Shown: one piece after another, positions 43,522 through 53,700 of the stretch
How positions within the stretch are numbered: the stretch's first letter is position 1
How the letters are laid out: every line of letters begins with the position of its first letter
Assembly (NCBI GenBank): GCA_001664005.1
Contig: CP016093.1
Span: 3,897,031 to 3,961,030, forward strand
Length of the DNA stretch: 64,000 bases
Source: Rhizobiales bacterium NRL2
GTDB lineage: Bacteria; Pseudomonadota; Alphaproteobacteria; Minwuiales; Minwuiaceae
Reading direction: 5' to 3'
Notes under the pieces: generated by a model
Database searches by the model: none
Seen by the model: only the letters and a program-made list of their open reading frames with translations
What the model was told of the DNA's origin: nothing
Program-made: the position numbers and the translations under genes

Positions 43522-45258
43522 TCAGTTGGCCTGCCAGCGCTTGATCAGCTCGTCATAGGCGATGGTCTCGCCCTGCGGCTTCTCGTTGGGGAGCTTGGCC
43601 TTGGCGCCGCCCTTGCCGATCCACTCGGAAGGATCCTTGGGCTCGTTGAGGCGAGGGCCACAACCGCCATAGGTGTTGTTCGCCTTGTCCGCACGCTCCA
43701 TGCGGGCCATGGTCGTGTCCATCTCCTGAGCCAGCCGGTCCATGGCCTCCTGCGGCGTGAAGGCGCCGGAGTTCACGTCACCGATCTGCTGCCACCAGAT
43801 CTGGGCCAGTTTCGGATAGTCGGGCACGTTCACGCCGGTCGGCGACCAGAGAACGCGATCGGGCGAGCGGTAGAACTCCACCAGGCCGCCCAGTTTCGGC
43901 GCGCGGTCGGTGAAGGACTGATGGTTGATGTCGCTGTCGCGGATGATCGTCAGACCGACATGGCTCTTCTTCAGCGAGGTCGTCTTGGACACGGTGAACT
44001 GGGCGTAGAGCCAGGCAGCCTTGCGGCGGTCGACCGGGGTCGACTTGAACAAGGTCCAGGAACCCGCGTCCTGATAGCCCAGCTTCTGGCCTTCCTCCCA
44101 GTAGGGCCCGTGCGGCGACGGCGCCATCCGCCAGAGCGGCTTGCCCTCATCGTCGACGGTGTTGTTGCCCTCCGACTTCGGCGCGACCATGGAGGCGGTG
44201 AAGGCCGTGTACCAGAAGATCTGCTGGGCCACGTTGCCCTGGCTCAGCGCCGGCAGCGACTGGTAGAAGTCGTAGTCGGCGGCGCCCGGAGGCGCGTACT
44301 TCCTCAGCCATTCGTCCCACTTGCGGATGGCGTAGACGGCCGCAGGGCCGTTCGCGCCGCCGCCGCGGCTGACCGAAGCGCCTTCCGGATTGCAGGAGCC
44401 TTCCTCCATGCGGATGCCCCATTCGTCGATGGGCTGGCCGTTGGGCAGGCCCTTGGAGCCGGCGCCAGCCATCGACAGCCAGGCGTCGGTCATGCGCCAG
44501 CCGAGATCCGGCGCGCGCTTGCCATAGTCCATGTGGCCATAGACGCGGACGCCGTCGATCTCCTTGACGTGCTCGGAGAAGAACTCGGCGATGTCCTCAT
44601 AGGCCGACCAGTTGACCGGAACGCCCAGGTCGTAGCCGTACATCTCCTTGAACTGCTTCTGCAGTTCCGGACGGTCGAACCAGTCCTTGCGGAACCAGTA
44701 GAGGTTGGCGAACTGCTGGTCGGGAAGCTGGTAAAGCTTGCCGTCCGGGCCGGTGGTGAACGACTTGCCGATGAAGTCGTCGATGTCCAGCGTCGGCAGG
44801 GTCACGTCCTTGCCGTCGCCAGCCATCCAGTCGGTCAGGTTGACGGCGAGCTGCAGTCTGGAGTGCGTGCCGATCAGATCCGAATCGTTGATGTAGGCAT
44901 CGTAGAGGTTGCGGTTGGTCTGCATCTGGGTCTGCACGGCCTGCACGACCTCGCCCTCGCCCAGAAGCTGGTGATTGACCTTGATACCGGTTATTTCCTC
45001 GAAGGCTTTCGTCAGCACTTTCGATTCATATTCGTGTGTCGGGATGGTTTCCGACAGCACGTTGATCTCCATGCCCTTGAAAGGCTCCGCGGCCTTGATG
45101 AACCATTCCAACTCCGCCTGCTGCTCTTCCTTGGTCAGCGTCGATGGCTGGAACTCGTTGTCGATCCACTTCTTCGCCTCCTCCATGCCGGCAAAAGCCG
45201 GCCCGGATGTTGCGAGAAGCGCGCCGGCCGCGACAGCGGCGAGCAGGTTCCTTTTCAT
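43522..45258 (-). CDS. glpV: Glycerol ABC transporter, solute-binding protein GlpV
   Basis: A 578-residue periplasmic binding protein with a signal peptide (LLAAVAAGALLATSGPAFA). It is unusually long for a CUT1 binding protein, as is usual for this glycerol-transport type, and belongs to the extracellular solute-binding family 1 fold (segment VLTKAFEEITGIKVNHQLLG). It leads the glpV-S-T-P-Q-U operon and is divergent from the DeoR-type glpR and from glpD, which fixes the substrate as glycerol or glycerol-3-phosphate; glycerol is best supported by the Rhizobium leguminosarum operon. Confidence 0.92.
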   Translation of the reverse strand: MKRNLLAAVAAGALLATSGPAFAGMEEAKKWIDNEFQPSTLTKEEQQAELEWFIKAAEPFKGMEINVLSETIPTHEYESKVLTKAFEEITGIKVNHQLLGEGEVVQAVQTQMQTNRNLYDAYINDSDLIGTHSRLQLAVNLTDWMAGDGKDVTLPTLDIDDFIGKSFTTGPDGKLYQLPDQQFANLYWFRKDWFDRPELQKQFKEMYGYDLGVPVNWSAYEDIAEFFSEHVKEIDGVRVYGHMDYGKRAPDLGWRMTDAWLSMAGAGSKGLPNGQPIDEWGIRMEEGSCNPEGASVSRGGGANGPAAVYAIRKWDEWLRKYAPPGAADYDFYQSLPALSQGNVAQQIFWYTAFTASMVAPKSEGNNTVDDEGKPLWRMAPSPHGPYWEEGQKLGYQDAGSWTLFKSTPVDRRKAAWLYAQFTVSKTTSLKKSHVGLTIIRDSDINHQSFTDRAPKLGGLVEFYRSPDRVLWSPTGVNVPDYPKLAQIWWQQIGDVNSGAFTPQEAMDRLAQEMDTTMARMERADKANNTYGGCGPRLNEPKDPSEWIGKGGAKAKLPNEKPQGETIAYDELIKRWQAN

Positions 45259-45309
45259 TGATTCAACCCTCCCTAGTGGCGAATGTTCCGATCATCAAAT
45301 GAAGCAAAT

Positions 45310-45335
45310 CGAAAGTCAATACGAACCAGAACGAA
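45310..45335. promoter_or_regulatory. CGAA repeats in the glpV-glpR divergent promoter region
   Basis: The 165-base gap 45259-45423 between divergent glpV and glpR is AT-rich for this genome. CGAA repeats at 45310, 45322 and 45332, about one helical turn apart, and again at 45416 near the glpR start. DeoR-family GlpR proteins often bind tandem TTCG/CGAA-containing repeats, so this is a candidate operator that would control both directions. Confidence 0.4.
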
Positions 45336-45423
45336 ATTCCATGCTTGCCTATTCGCATGGATATGATGGAAAATTGCGCTGCCAATCGGATGTTGCGGGC
45401 GCGTCTCGCAATTGCGAACCAAA

Positions 45424-46224
45424 ATGAAAGAAATCGAACTTTTCAAGATGACTCCCCGCCAGTCCGATATCCTGGCCCGGGCGCGCGAGAGCGGACGCGT
45501 CGACGTCGATGACCTCGCCGCGCTGTTCGAGGTGACGCCCCAGACCATCCGCAAGGACATCAACGAGCTCAGTGAGCGCGGCCTGCTGCAGCGCGTTCAC
45601 GGCGGAGCCGTCTATCCGTCCAACGTCACCAACTTCGCCTATGATTCACGCAGGGTGCTGGCGGCCGAGGCAAAGACGCGCATCGGCGCGGCGGCGGCGG
45701 CGCTCATCCCCGACAATTCCTCCATCATGCTGAACATCGGCACCACGACCGAACAGGTCGCGGTCGCCCTGCGCCAGCACCGCGGCATCATGGCGATCAC
45801 CAACAACCTCAACGTCGCCAACATCCTGCGTGAGGCCCCGGCCGCGGAAGTCATCATCGCCGGCGGCGTGGTGCGGGCCTCCGACGGCGGCATCGTGGGC
45901 GAGGCCACCATCGATCTGATCAGCCAGTTCAAGGTGGATTTCGCCGTCGTGGGCGCATCCGCCATCGACGCCGACGGCACGCTGCTGGATTTCGACTACC
46001 GCGAGGTCCGCGTCGCCCAGGCGATCATCGGCCATGCCCGGCGCACCATACTCGTCGCCGACCACATGAAGTTCCAGCGCAGCGCGCCGGTGCGCATCGG
46101 CCATCTGTCCGACATCGACGTCTTCGTCACCGACCGCCAGCCGCCCGCGGACATCGTCGAGTGCTGCGCCACCTGCGGCGTGCAGCTGCGGATCGCGCCG
46201 CTGGCTGCGATCGGCGTGGCCTGA
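45424..46224 (+). CDS. glpR: Glycerol regulon repressor, DeoR family
   Basis: A 266-residue DeoR-type regulator. The N-terminal helix-turn-helix is clear (RQSDILARARESGRVDVDDL, then FEVTPQTIRKDINELSERG). The sugar-phosphate-binding C-domain has IMLNIGTTTEQVA and the family segment DFAVVGASAIDADGTLLDFD. It should respond to glycerol-3-phosphate. ATG 45424 is used; the codon upstream in frame is TTG. It is divergent from the transporter operon and 8 bases before glpD, the usual position of the pathway repressor. Confidence 0.93.
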   Translation: MKEIELFKMTPRQSDILARARESGRVDVDDLAALFEVTPQTIRKDINELSERGLLQRVHGGAVYPSNVTNFAYDSRRVLAAEAKTRIGAAAAALIPDNSSIMLNIGTTTEQVAVALRQHRGIMAITNNLNVANILREAPAAEVIIAGGVVRASDGGIVGEATIDLISQFKVDFAVVGASAIDADGTLLDFDYREVRVAQAIIGHARRTILVADHMKFQRSAPVRIGHLSDIDVFVTDRQPPADIVECCATCGVQLRIAPLAAIGVA

Positions 46225-46232
46225 GCGCCGCC

Positions 46233-47729
46233 GTGCGGGAGGTCGACGTATTCGTCATCGGCGGCGGCATCAACGGCTGCGGCGTCGCGCGCGACCTGAC
46301 CGGCCGCGGCTACACGGTCGCCCTGGCCGAGATGGCGGACCTGGCCCAGGGCACGTCTTCGGGCTCCACCAAGCTGATCCACGGCGGCCTGCGCTATCTG
46401 GAGCACTACGAATTCCGCCTCGTCCGCGAATCCCTGATCGAGCGCGAGCGGCTCTGGGCCATGGCGCCGCACATCATCTGGCCTCTGCGGTTCGTGCTGC
46501 CGCATCACGGCGGGCTGCGCCCGGCGTGGATGCTGCGCCTGGGCCTGTTCCTCTACGACCATCTGGGCGGGCGGAAGCGCCTGCCGGCGGCGCGCACGCT
46601 CGACCTCAGGAACGATCCCGCCGGCACGCCCCTGAAACCGGCCTTCGTCAAGGGCTTCGAGTATTCCGACTGCTGGGTCGACGACGCGCGGCTGGTGGTG
46701 CTCAACGCCCGAGACGCAGCGGACCGAGGCGCCGACATCCGCACCCGCACGGAAGTGATCTCGGCGCGGCCCGGCGCGGACGGGCGCTGGACCATCGAAA
46801 CCGAGAACCTCGCCGGCGGCGCGCGGGAGCGCCTTTCGGCGGGCGTGCTGATCAACGCCGCCGGGCCCTGGGTGGACAGGGTGCTGGCCGGCGTGCTGGG
46901 CCGCAATGCGGTGCACAACGTGCGCCTGGTCCAGGGCAGCCACATCGTGGTGCGCAAGCTGTTCGACCACGACCGCTGCTACATCTTCCAGAATGCCGAC
47001 GGCCGCATCGTCTTCGCCATACCCTATGAGGGCGACTACACCCTGATCGGCACCACCGACCGGGACTACGAAGGCGATCCCGCGTCCATCGAGATCAGCG
47101 AGGAGGAAAAGCGTTATCTGGTCGAGGCGGCGAGCGAGTACTTCGCCCGGCCGGTGACGACGGACGATATCGCCTGGACCTATTCGGCGGTGCGCCCGCT
47201 CTACGACGACGGCGCTTCCAGCGCTCAGGAAGCGACCCGCGACTACGTGCTGACCTCGGAGCAGGTCGAAGGCGCGGGACTGATCAACGTCTTCGGCGGC
47301 AAGATCACCACCTACCGCCGCCTGGCGGAGGAAGTGGCGGACAGGGTCGACGATCTCAGCGGCCGGCGCACCAGTGCATGGACGGCAGGCGCGACGCTTC
47401 CCGGCGGCGACATGGGCGTGGACGGCGTCGAACGGCTGATCGCGGAGCTGTCGGCGGCCCACCCCTTCCTGACGCGGGCGGCGGCGGCGCGGCTGGTGCA
47501 CACCTATGGCACCGGGAGCCGGACGATCCTCGGCCAGGCGAAAACCGCGGATGACCTCGGCGAGGATTTCGGCGCCGGGCTGACCGAAGCCGAACTCCGC
47601 TATCTGGTGGAGAAGGAATGGGCGCGTTCGGCCGAGGACGTGCTCTACCGGCGCACGAAGCTGGCGCTCCACCTCGACGAGGACGGCCGGGAACGGCTGG
47701 CGCGGTGGTTCGCCGCGAACGTCGCCTGA
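46233..47729 (+). CDS. glpD: Aerobic glycerol-3-phosphate dehydrogenase
   Basis: A 498-residue FAD-dependent membrane-associated enzyme that oxidises glycerol-3-phosphate to dihydroxyacetone phosphate and passes electrons to quinone. The FAD-binding motif GGGINGCGVARDL is at residues 10-22; HGGLRYLEHYEFRLVRE and the C-terminal domain match GlpD. The start is GTG at 46233, 8 bases after the glpR stop, with no clear ribosome binding site, so translation is likely coupled to glpR. No glycerol kinase gene is in the window and must lie elsewhere. Confidence 0.95.
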   Translation: MREVDVFVIGGGINGCGVARDLTGRGYTVALAEMADLAQGTSSGSTKLIHGGLRYLEHYEFRLVRESLIERERLWAMAPHIIWPLRFVLPHHGGLRPAWMLRLGLFLYDHLGGRKRLPAARTLDLRNDPAGTPLKPAFVKGFEYSDCWVDDARLVVLNARDAADRGADIRTRTEVISARPGADGRWTIETENLAGGARERLSAGVLINAAGPWVDRVLAGVLGRNAVHNVRLVQGSHIVVRKLFDHDRCYIFQNADGRIVFAIPYEGDYTLIGTTDRDYEGDPASIEISEEEKRYLVEAASEYFARPVTTDDIAWTYSAVRPLYDDGASSAQEATRDYVLTSEQVEGAGLINVFGGKITTYRRLAEEVADRVDDLSGRRTSAWTAGATLPGGDMGVDGVERLIAELSAAHPFLTRAAAARLVHTYGTGSRTILGQAKTADDLGEDFGAGLTEAELRYLVEKEWARSAEDVLYRRTKLALHLDEDGRERLARWFAANVA

Positions 47730-47751
47730 GCCGGGCCCGGCCGGTCCGCAG

Positions 47752-48138
47752 CTATTCGGAGAACTGCTTCAGATAGGCGATGACGTCGGCGATTTCCTGT
47801 TCCTTCTTCAAGCCCGGAAAGGCCATCTTGGTGCCCTTGACATGCTTGCGCGGCGCCTCGAGGTACGCGGCCATCGTCTCCTCGGTCCAGACCAGTCCTT
47901 CCTCGCCGGCCTTCTTCATCGCCGGCGAGTAGTTGTAGCCGTCCAGCGTACCTGCCTGACGGCCCATGATGCCATTGAGCGGCGGCCCGACGCGGTTCTT
48001 CGCGCCTTCGCCGACCATGTGGCAGACCTTGCACTTCTTGTAGACCTTCTCCCCGGCGGCCGGGTCGCCTTCGGCAAGGGCCGGACCTGCGGCGAGCAAG
48101 AGGGCGGCGAGCGCCGCCGGCGCGATGGCTTTCAACAT
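47752..48138 (-). CDS. Class I cytochrome c
   Basis: A 128-residue periplasmic electron carrier: signal peptide (AIAPAALAALLLAAGPALA), heme-binding CKVCH (Cys36, Cys39, His40) and the distal ligand Met105 in KGTKMAFPG. The spacing and the end segment DVIAYLKQF are those of cytochrome c2/c550-type proteins. A strong AGGAGG lies upstream. It is a single gene, convergent with glpD and divergent from the acyl-CoA dehydrogenase gene. Confidence 0.92.
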   Translation of the reverse strand: MLKAIAPAALAALLLAAGPALAEGDPAAGEKVYKKCKVCHMVGEGAKNRVGPPLNGIMGRQAGTLDGYNYSPAMKKAGEEGLVWTEETMAAYLEAPRKHVKGTKMAFPGLKKEQEIADVIAYLKQFSE

Positions 48139-48383
48139 CTTCCCAATCCTCCTGACGGCGTCCCGGTCAACCCGCATCGGGCCAGCCTGGCCGGACGCCA
48201 ATAAGACACCGGCAGTGTTCTGGATCGTCCGGTCCCGGATCGCAACCCTGAGGCGGAGCGGCGCGACGCCGCGCCGGAGAATCCCGTTCCACGCTGGCCG
48301 CAACTTGCCGGAGGGCCTACGATCGCGGTTCCGGGGAACTGGCGGCGCGGGCCGCCGACGCGATCATCGTTTGGGGGAGAGGC

Positions 48384-49541
48384 ATGAGCGAAGTATTCAC
48401 CGACGGAGAAAAGAAGCTGCTGGCTGCGAACGAGAAGGTCGCAGAGGTGGCGGCCAGGGTCGCCGGCGACTGCGAAACCGGCCGGCGGCCGCCGCGGGAA
48501 GTCTGGCAGGCCTATGCCGAAGCGGGGCTCAAGGGCATGCTGGTGCCGAAGGAAAAGGGCGGCCTCGCCGTCCGCGCCACGGTGATGGCCAGCATGTCCG
48601 AAGTGCTCGGCCGCGCCGACCCCATCGCGGCGCTGACCTTCGTGCCGCAGGAATACTGCATGGCGGCAATCGACCGCTATGGCCATCATCCCTGGCACGA
48701 GGAGATGCTGAAGCGGCTGATGGCGGCGGAGGTCTCGACCGGCTTCCTGCTGACAGAGCCGGCGGCCGGTTCCGACGCCACCGCCATGACCACCACGGCG
48801 GCGAAGAACGCCGGCGGCTGGGTGATGAACGGCGCCAAGGCCTGGGTCACCAACGCCCCGCATATCGACGAGTACTTCGTCTTCGCCCAGACCGAACCCG
48901 GCAGCGGCGCGAAGGGCATCGCCGGCTTCCTGGTGCCGCGCGAGGCCGACGGCGTCGAGGTGAGCCAGCCCTACGACATGTTGAGCGGTCATGTCGCCTC
49001 CATCGCCGACGTCACGTTCCGGGACGTCGCACTGGCGCCGGAGCGGATGGTGGTGCCGCCCGGCGAGGGGCTGCGGGCTGCGCTGTCGGCCATCGACATG
49101 GCTCGGATCAATGTCGCGGCCATGTGCTGCGGCGCGCTCGCCGTGGGCCTGGAAACCGCGCTGGATTACACCACGCAGCGGCGCGCCTTCGGCACCGAGG
49201 TGGCGCAGTTCCAGGGCATGCAGTGGCAACTCGCGGAGGTCGCCACGGACCTGCACGCCGCGCGGCTGATGACCTACGACGCCGCCGCCCGGCTGGAGGC
49301 CGAGGGCAAGGCTTCGGTCGAAGCGGCGCACGCGAAGAAGTTTGCCACCCGTGCGGCCATGGAAGGCCTGGACATCTGCATGGGCCAGATGGGCTCCAAC
49401 GGCCTGAAGCACGACACGCCGCTGCCGCGGCTGTTCGCGGCGGCCAAGATCGCCAAGACCCTGGACGGCTCGACCGAAATCCAGAACGTGGTGATCAGCC
49501 GGGCGCTGCTGGGCCCCTACAGGGACCGGCTCTCGGGCTGA
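48384..49541 (+). CDS. Acyl-CoA dehydrogenase family protein
   Basis: A 385-residue flavoenzyme with the three-part acyl-CoA dehydrogenase fold: N-terminal helices, a beta middle domain with TGFLLTEPAAGSDA, and a C-terminal helix bundle with RRAFGTEVAQFQGMQ and the end segment LDGSTEIQNVVISRALLG. It oxidises an acyl-CoA to the enoyl-CoA using FAD. The chain length cannot be read. It is followed 27 bases later by an antiporter gene and faces the long minus-strand carboxylase operon. Confidence 0.9.
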   Translation: MSEVFTDGEKKLLAANEKVAEVAARVAGDCETGRRPPREVWQAYAEAGLKGMLVPKEKGGLAVRATVMASMSEVLGRADPIAALTFVPQEYCMAAIDRYGHHPWHEEMLKRLMAAEVSTGFLLTEPAAGSDATAMTTTAAKNAGGWVMNGAKAWVTNAPHIDEYFVFAQTEPGSGAKGIAGFLVPREADGVEVSQPYDMLSGHVASIADVTFRDVALAPERMVVPPGEGLRAALSAIDMARINVAAMCCGALAVGLETALDYTTQRRAFGTEVAQFQGMQWQLAEVATDLHAARLMTYDAAARLEAEGKASVEAAHAKKFATRAAMEGLDICMGQMGSNGLKHDTPLPRLFAAAKIAKTLDGSTEIQNVVISRALLGPYRDRLSG

Positions 49542-49568
49542 TGCCATGACCGGGAGCGTGGACTGAGG

Positions 49569-50762
49569 ATGGATCTGGCCCCGCCCCTGATTACCTTCGG
49601 ACTGCTGCTTCTGGTCGGCCTGGGGCTCGATGCCCTGGGCCGGCTGACCCAGCTGCCCCGCATTACCCTGCTGGTGCTGTTCGGGGTCGCCATCGGACCG
49701 GCGGCGCTGGACGTCCTGCCGATCGATCCGGACGGCTGGCGCGACACCATCGCCGCGCTGGCGCTGACCATGATCGCCTTTCTGCTGGGCGGCGAGCTGT
49801 CAGGACCGGCGCTTCGCACGCACGGGCGCGCCATCCTGGCGGTATCGCTCTGCGTCATCTCCGTCTCCTTCACCGTGATGACCGCCGGTCTGTTGCTCGC
49901 CGGCGCGCCGCTGGTGCTCGCCCTTCTGCTGGCCGGCGTGGGGCTGGCTACGGACCCGGCGGCGACCAGGGACATCGTCAACGAAACCCGGAGCGACGGA
50001 CCGGTGACGAAGACGCTGCTGGGTGTGGTCGCCATCGACGACGCCTGGGGCGTCATCGCCTTCAGCGTGGTGCTGGGCTTCGTGAGCGCGGGCGGCGGCC
50101 TCGTCGCGGGCCTCGGCCATGGCCTGATCGAGGTCTTCGGCGCCATCGCCCTCGGGCTGGCCGTGGGGCTGCCGGCGGCCCTGCTGACCGGCCGGGTCCG
50201 GCCGGGCGAGCCGACCCTGGCGGAAGCGCTGGGGCTGGTTCTGCTCTGCGCCGGGCTTTCGATCTGGCTGGAGGTGTCGCCCCTGCTGACCGGCATGACC
50301 ACCGGCGTGGTCGTGGTCAATCTGGCCCGGCACCACGACTACCCCTTCCACGAAATCGAGCACATCAGCGGTCCCTTCCTGGTGCTGTTCTTCGTGCTGG
50401 CCGGCGCGTCGGTGGACCCGGCGGCCGTGGTCGCCGCGGGGCCGCTGGGACTGGCATTCCTCGCCCTGCGTACGGGCGGCCGGATGGCAGGCGGCTGGCT
50501 GGGCGGCCGGCTGGGCGGAATGTCGGACTCTCAGGCGCGGATGATGGGGCTGACCCTGCTGCCCCAGGCCGGTGTCGCGCTCGGCATGGCGCTTGTGGCC
50601 AGCGTGGCCGTGCCCGAACACGCGGTGACCGTGACGACGGTGACGGTGGCGACGACGGTGGTCTTCGAACTGCTCGGGCCGATCGCCACACGGCTGACGC
50701 TCATCCGCCTCGGCGAAACGGGACGCGCCAGGCCGGAACCGTCCGGCGACCCCTCAGGATAG
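49569..50762 (+). CDS. Cation/proton antiporter, CPA family
   Basis: A 397-residue membrane protein with 11-13 helices. The core motif VAIDDAWGVIAF carries the Asp-Asp pair of Na+/H+ antiporters, and the preceding helix has GLATDPAATRDIVNET, with the DPAAT form of the DPVAT/S motif. There is no TrkA-N domain. It exchanges Na+ or K+ for H+. It may be cotranscribed with the acyl-CoA dehydrogenase; its stop is 8 bases from the convergent ferredoxin oxidoreductase gene. Confidence 0.88.
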   Translation: MDLAPPLITFGLLLLVGLGLDALGRLTQLPRITLLVLFGVAIGPAALDVLPIDPDGWRDTIAALALTMIAFLLGGELSGPALRTHGRAILAVSLCVISVSFTVMTAGLLLAGAPLVLALLLAGVGLATDPAATRDIVNETRSDGPVTKTLLGVVAIDDAWGVIAFSVVLGFVSAGGGLVAGLGHGLIEVFGAIALGLAVGLPAALLTGRVRPGEPTLAEALGLVLLCAGLSIWLEVSPLLTGMTTGVVVVNLARHHDYPFHEIEHISGPFLVLFFVLAGASVDPAAVVAAGPLGLAFLALRTGGRMAGGWLGGRLGGMSDSQARMMGLTLLPQAGVALGMALVASVAVPEHAVTVTTVTVATTVVFELLGPIATRLTLIRLGETGRARPEPSGDPSG

Positions 50763-50769
50763 GCCGAGG

Positions 50770-53700
50770 CTACTCCGCCGCCTGAACGCCAGCCATCGGG
50801 TCGCGGAAGCTGGCGAGCAGCGCCTGCTCCTTGCGCTTCGCCTTCGCCACGTTGCGTTCCTTGACGTGCCCGAAACCGCGCATCTCCTCGGGCACCTCGG
50901 CGATCTGGACCGCCAGCCCGTGGTTGCCGGCATCAAGTTCGCTCAGCACGTTCTCGATCGTCGCCATGTAGTCGGCGATGAGCTGCCGCTCCATGCGGCG
51001 CTCCTCGGTGCGGCCGAAGATGTCGAAGCGCGTGCCCCGCAGCCCCTTCAGTTTCGCCAGCACGCGGAAGACATGGATCATCCAGGGGCCGTATTCGCGC
51101 TTCTGCAGCTCGCCCGTCTCCGGATCCCGCGCCGACGCGATGGGCGGCGCCAGATGGAACTTCAGGCGGTAACCGCCGGCGAACTGACGGCGGACCTTGG
51201 CCATGAAAGCCGGGTCCGTATAGAGCCGGGCGACTTCGTATTCGTCCTTGTAGGCCATCAGCCTGAACAGCGATCGGGCGACCGCTTCGGCCAGATCGGT
51301 CCGTCCTGGCGCCTTCGCCTTCTCGGCGGCGGCCACGCGCTCCACGAAGGTGCGGTAGCGGGCGGCATAGGCCGCATCCTGGTAGTCGGTGAGCCGGCGC
51401 ACGCGGTCGGCGACGATCTCCTCGAAGCCCTGCGGCCGCTTCTTCGGCGCAGTCTGCCTGGGCTCGGCGGCGGCGCGCACGGCGTCCGGGTCGTGAGCCG
51501 CCAGGCGGCCCCAGGAGAGCGCCTGCTTGTTGGCCTCGACGGCGACGCCGTTGATCTCGATGGCCCGCTCGATGGCCTCCAGGCTGAGCGGAATCAGACC
51601 CTTCTGCCAGGCGAAGCCGAGCAGGAAGGGGTTGGAGGAGATCGTGTCGCCCATGATCTGGCCGGCGAGGCTGGTGGCGTCGATGAAGTCGGCGTGGTCG
51701 TCGCCCAGGGCCTCGCGGATACGATCGGCCGATTCGGCTTCGCCGAGATCGATGTCGTTGTTCTGCACGAAGGCGGCGGTCGGCTGCACGGCGCTGTTGA
51801 GCACCGCGCGGGTGACCCCCTGCTCCATCGTCCCGATGGCCTTGGGGCTGGCCGCGACCACCATGTCGCAGCCGAGGATCACGTCGGCGCCGCCCGCGGC
51901 GATGCGGACGGCATGGATGTCCTCGGGCTCAGGCGCCAGGCGAACATGGCTCATCACCGCGCCGTTCTTCTGCGCCAGACCGGTGAAGTCCAGCGCCGTC
52001 GCACCGCGCCCCTCGACATGGGCGGCCATGGCAATCAGGGCGCCGACGGTAATCACGCCCGTGCCGCCGATGCCCGTGACCAGGATGCTGTAGGGCTCCG
52101 TCAGCTCCCGCCGCTCGGGCTCGGGCAGGCCGGCGAAGGGATCGGCCTCCGCGCCGACGACCTTGAGGTCCGGCTTGGGCGCGCGGCGAACACCGCCGCC
52201 CTCGATCGTGACAAAGCTGGGGCAGAATCCCTTCAAGCAGGAGAAGTCCTTGTTGCAGTCGGACTGATCGATGCGGCGCTTCCGGCCCAGATCCGTCTCC
52301 AGCGGCTTCACCGAGACGCAGTTGGACTGGACCGAGCAGTCGCCGCAGCCCTCACAGACCTCGTCGTTGATGAAGACCCGCTTCGCCGGGTCGGGAAAGG
52401 TGCCGCGCTTGCGCCGGCGGCGTTTCTCGGCGGCGCAGGTCTGATCGTAGATCAGCACCGTCAGTCCCGGCGTGCCCCTCAGCTCCTTCTGCACGGCGTT
52501 GAGTTCGTCGCGGTGATGGATGGTCACGCCCGGCGCCCAGTGGACGCCCATGGGGTACTTGTCGGGCTCGTCCGTGACGATGACGACGCGCTTCGCGCCC
52601 TCGTCATGAACCTGACGGCTGATGTCCCAGACGGTCAGCGGCCCGTCATGCTGCTGTCCGCCGGTCATGGCGACCGCGTCGTTGAACAGGATCTTGTAGG
52701 TGATGTTGACGCCGGCCGCGGCCGCAGCGCGGATCGCCAGCAGGCCGGAATGGTAGTAGGTGCCGTCACCCAGGTTCTGGAAGACGTGGGGTTCGTCGGT
52801 AAAGGGCGACTGGCCGATCCAGGTCACGCCCTCGGCGCCCATGTGGGACATGGTCTGCGTCCGGCGCTCGGGCATCCAGACGGCCATGCCGTGACAGCCG
52901 ATGCCGGCCATCGCGCGGCTGCCGTCAGGCACCTGCGTGGAGGTGTTGTGCGGGCAGCCGGAACAGAAATAGGGCGTGCGCACGGTCTTCGGCGGCGGCC
53001 CGTGCAGCGCCGCCTGCTTCGCCTCCATGCGGGCCAGCCGCTGGCGCAGGGCCGAATCCATCGCGCCACGCTTCTCCAGGCGGTCGGCGAGCACCCGCGC
53101 GACCATGCCGGGATCAATCTCACCGATCTTGCTGAGCAGCGGCGCGCCGGTCTCGTCGGCCTTGCCCACGACCACCGGACGGCGGTCCGCCGGCAGGTGA
53201 TAGAGCAGCTTCATGAGCTGGTCCTCGATCAGGCCGCGCTTCTCCTCGACGACGATGACCTCCTCCAGGCCCTCGGCGAAACCGAGCGCGCCTTCGCGCT
53301 CCAGCGGCCAGGTCATGGCGACCTTGTAGATGCGGACGCCGAGTTCGTTCAGGCGGCCCTCCGGCAGGCCGAGATCTTCCAGCGCCTGGCGCAGGTCCAT
53401 GTAGGCCTTGCCCGTGGAGATCACGCCGATGCGCGCCGGCCGGTCCGGTTCGAAGACGATACGGTCGATGTGGTTGGCGCGGGCGAAGGCGGCGACCGCT
53501 TCCAGCCGCGGCCCGTTCGCCAGCATCTCCGCGCCGGCCGGATCGTAGCCCAGGCGGATGTTCAGGCCGCCGGGGGGCATCTCGAAATCGTCCGGAATGA
53601 CGATCTGCAGGCGGTCGGGATTGACCCGGACCGAAGCGCTGGACTCGACGGTCTCCGAGATCGCCTTGAAGCCGATCCAGGCGCCCGAATAGCGCGACAT

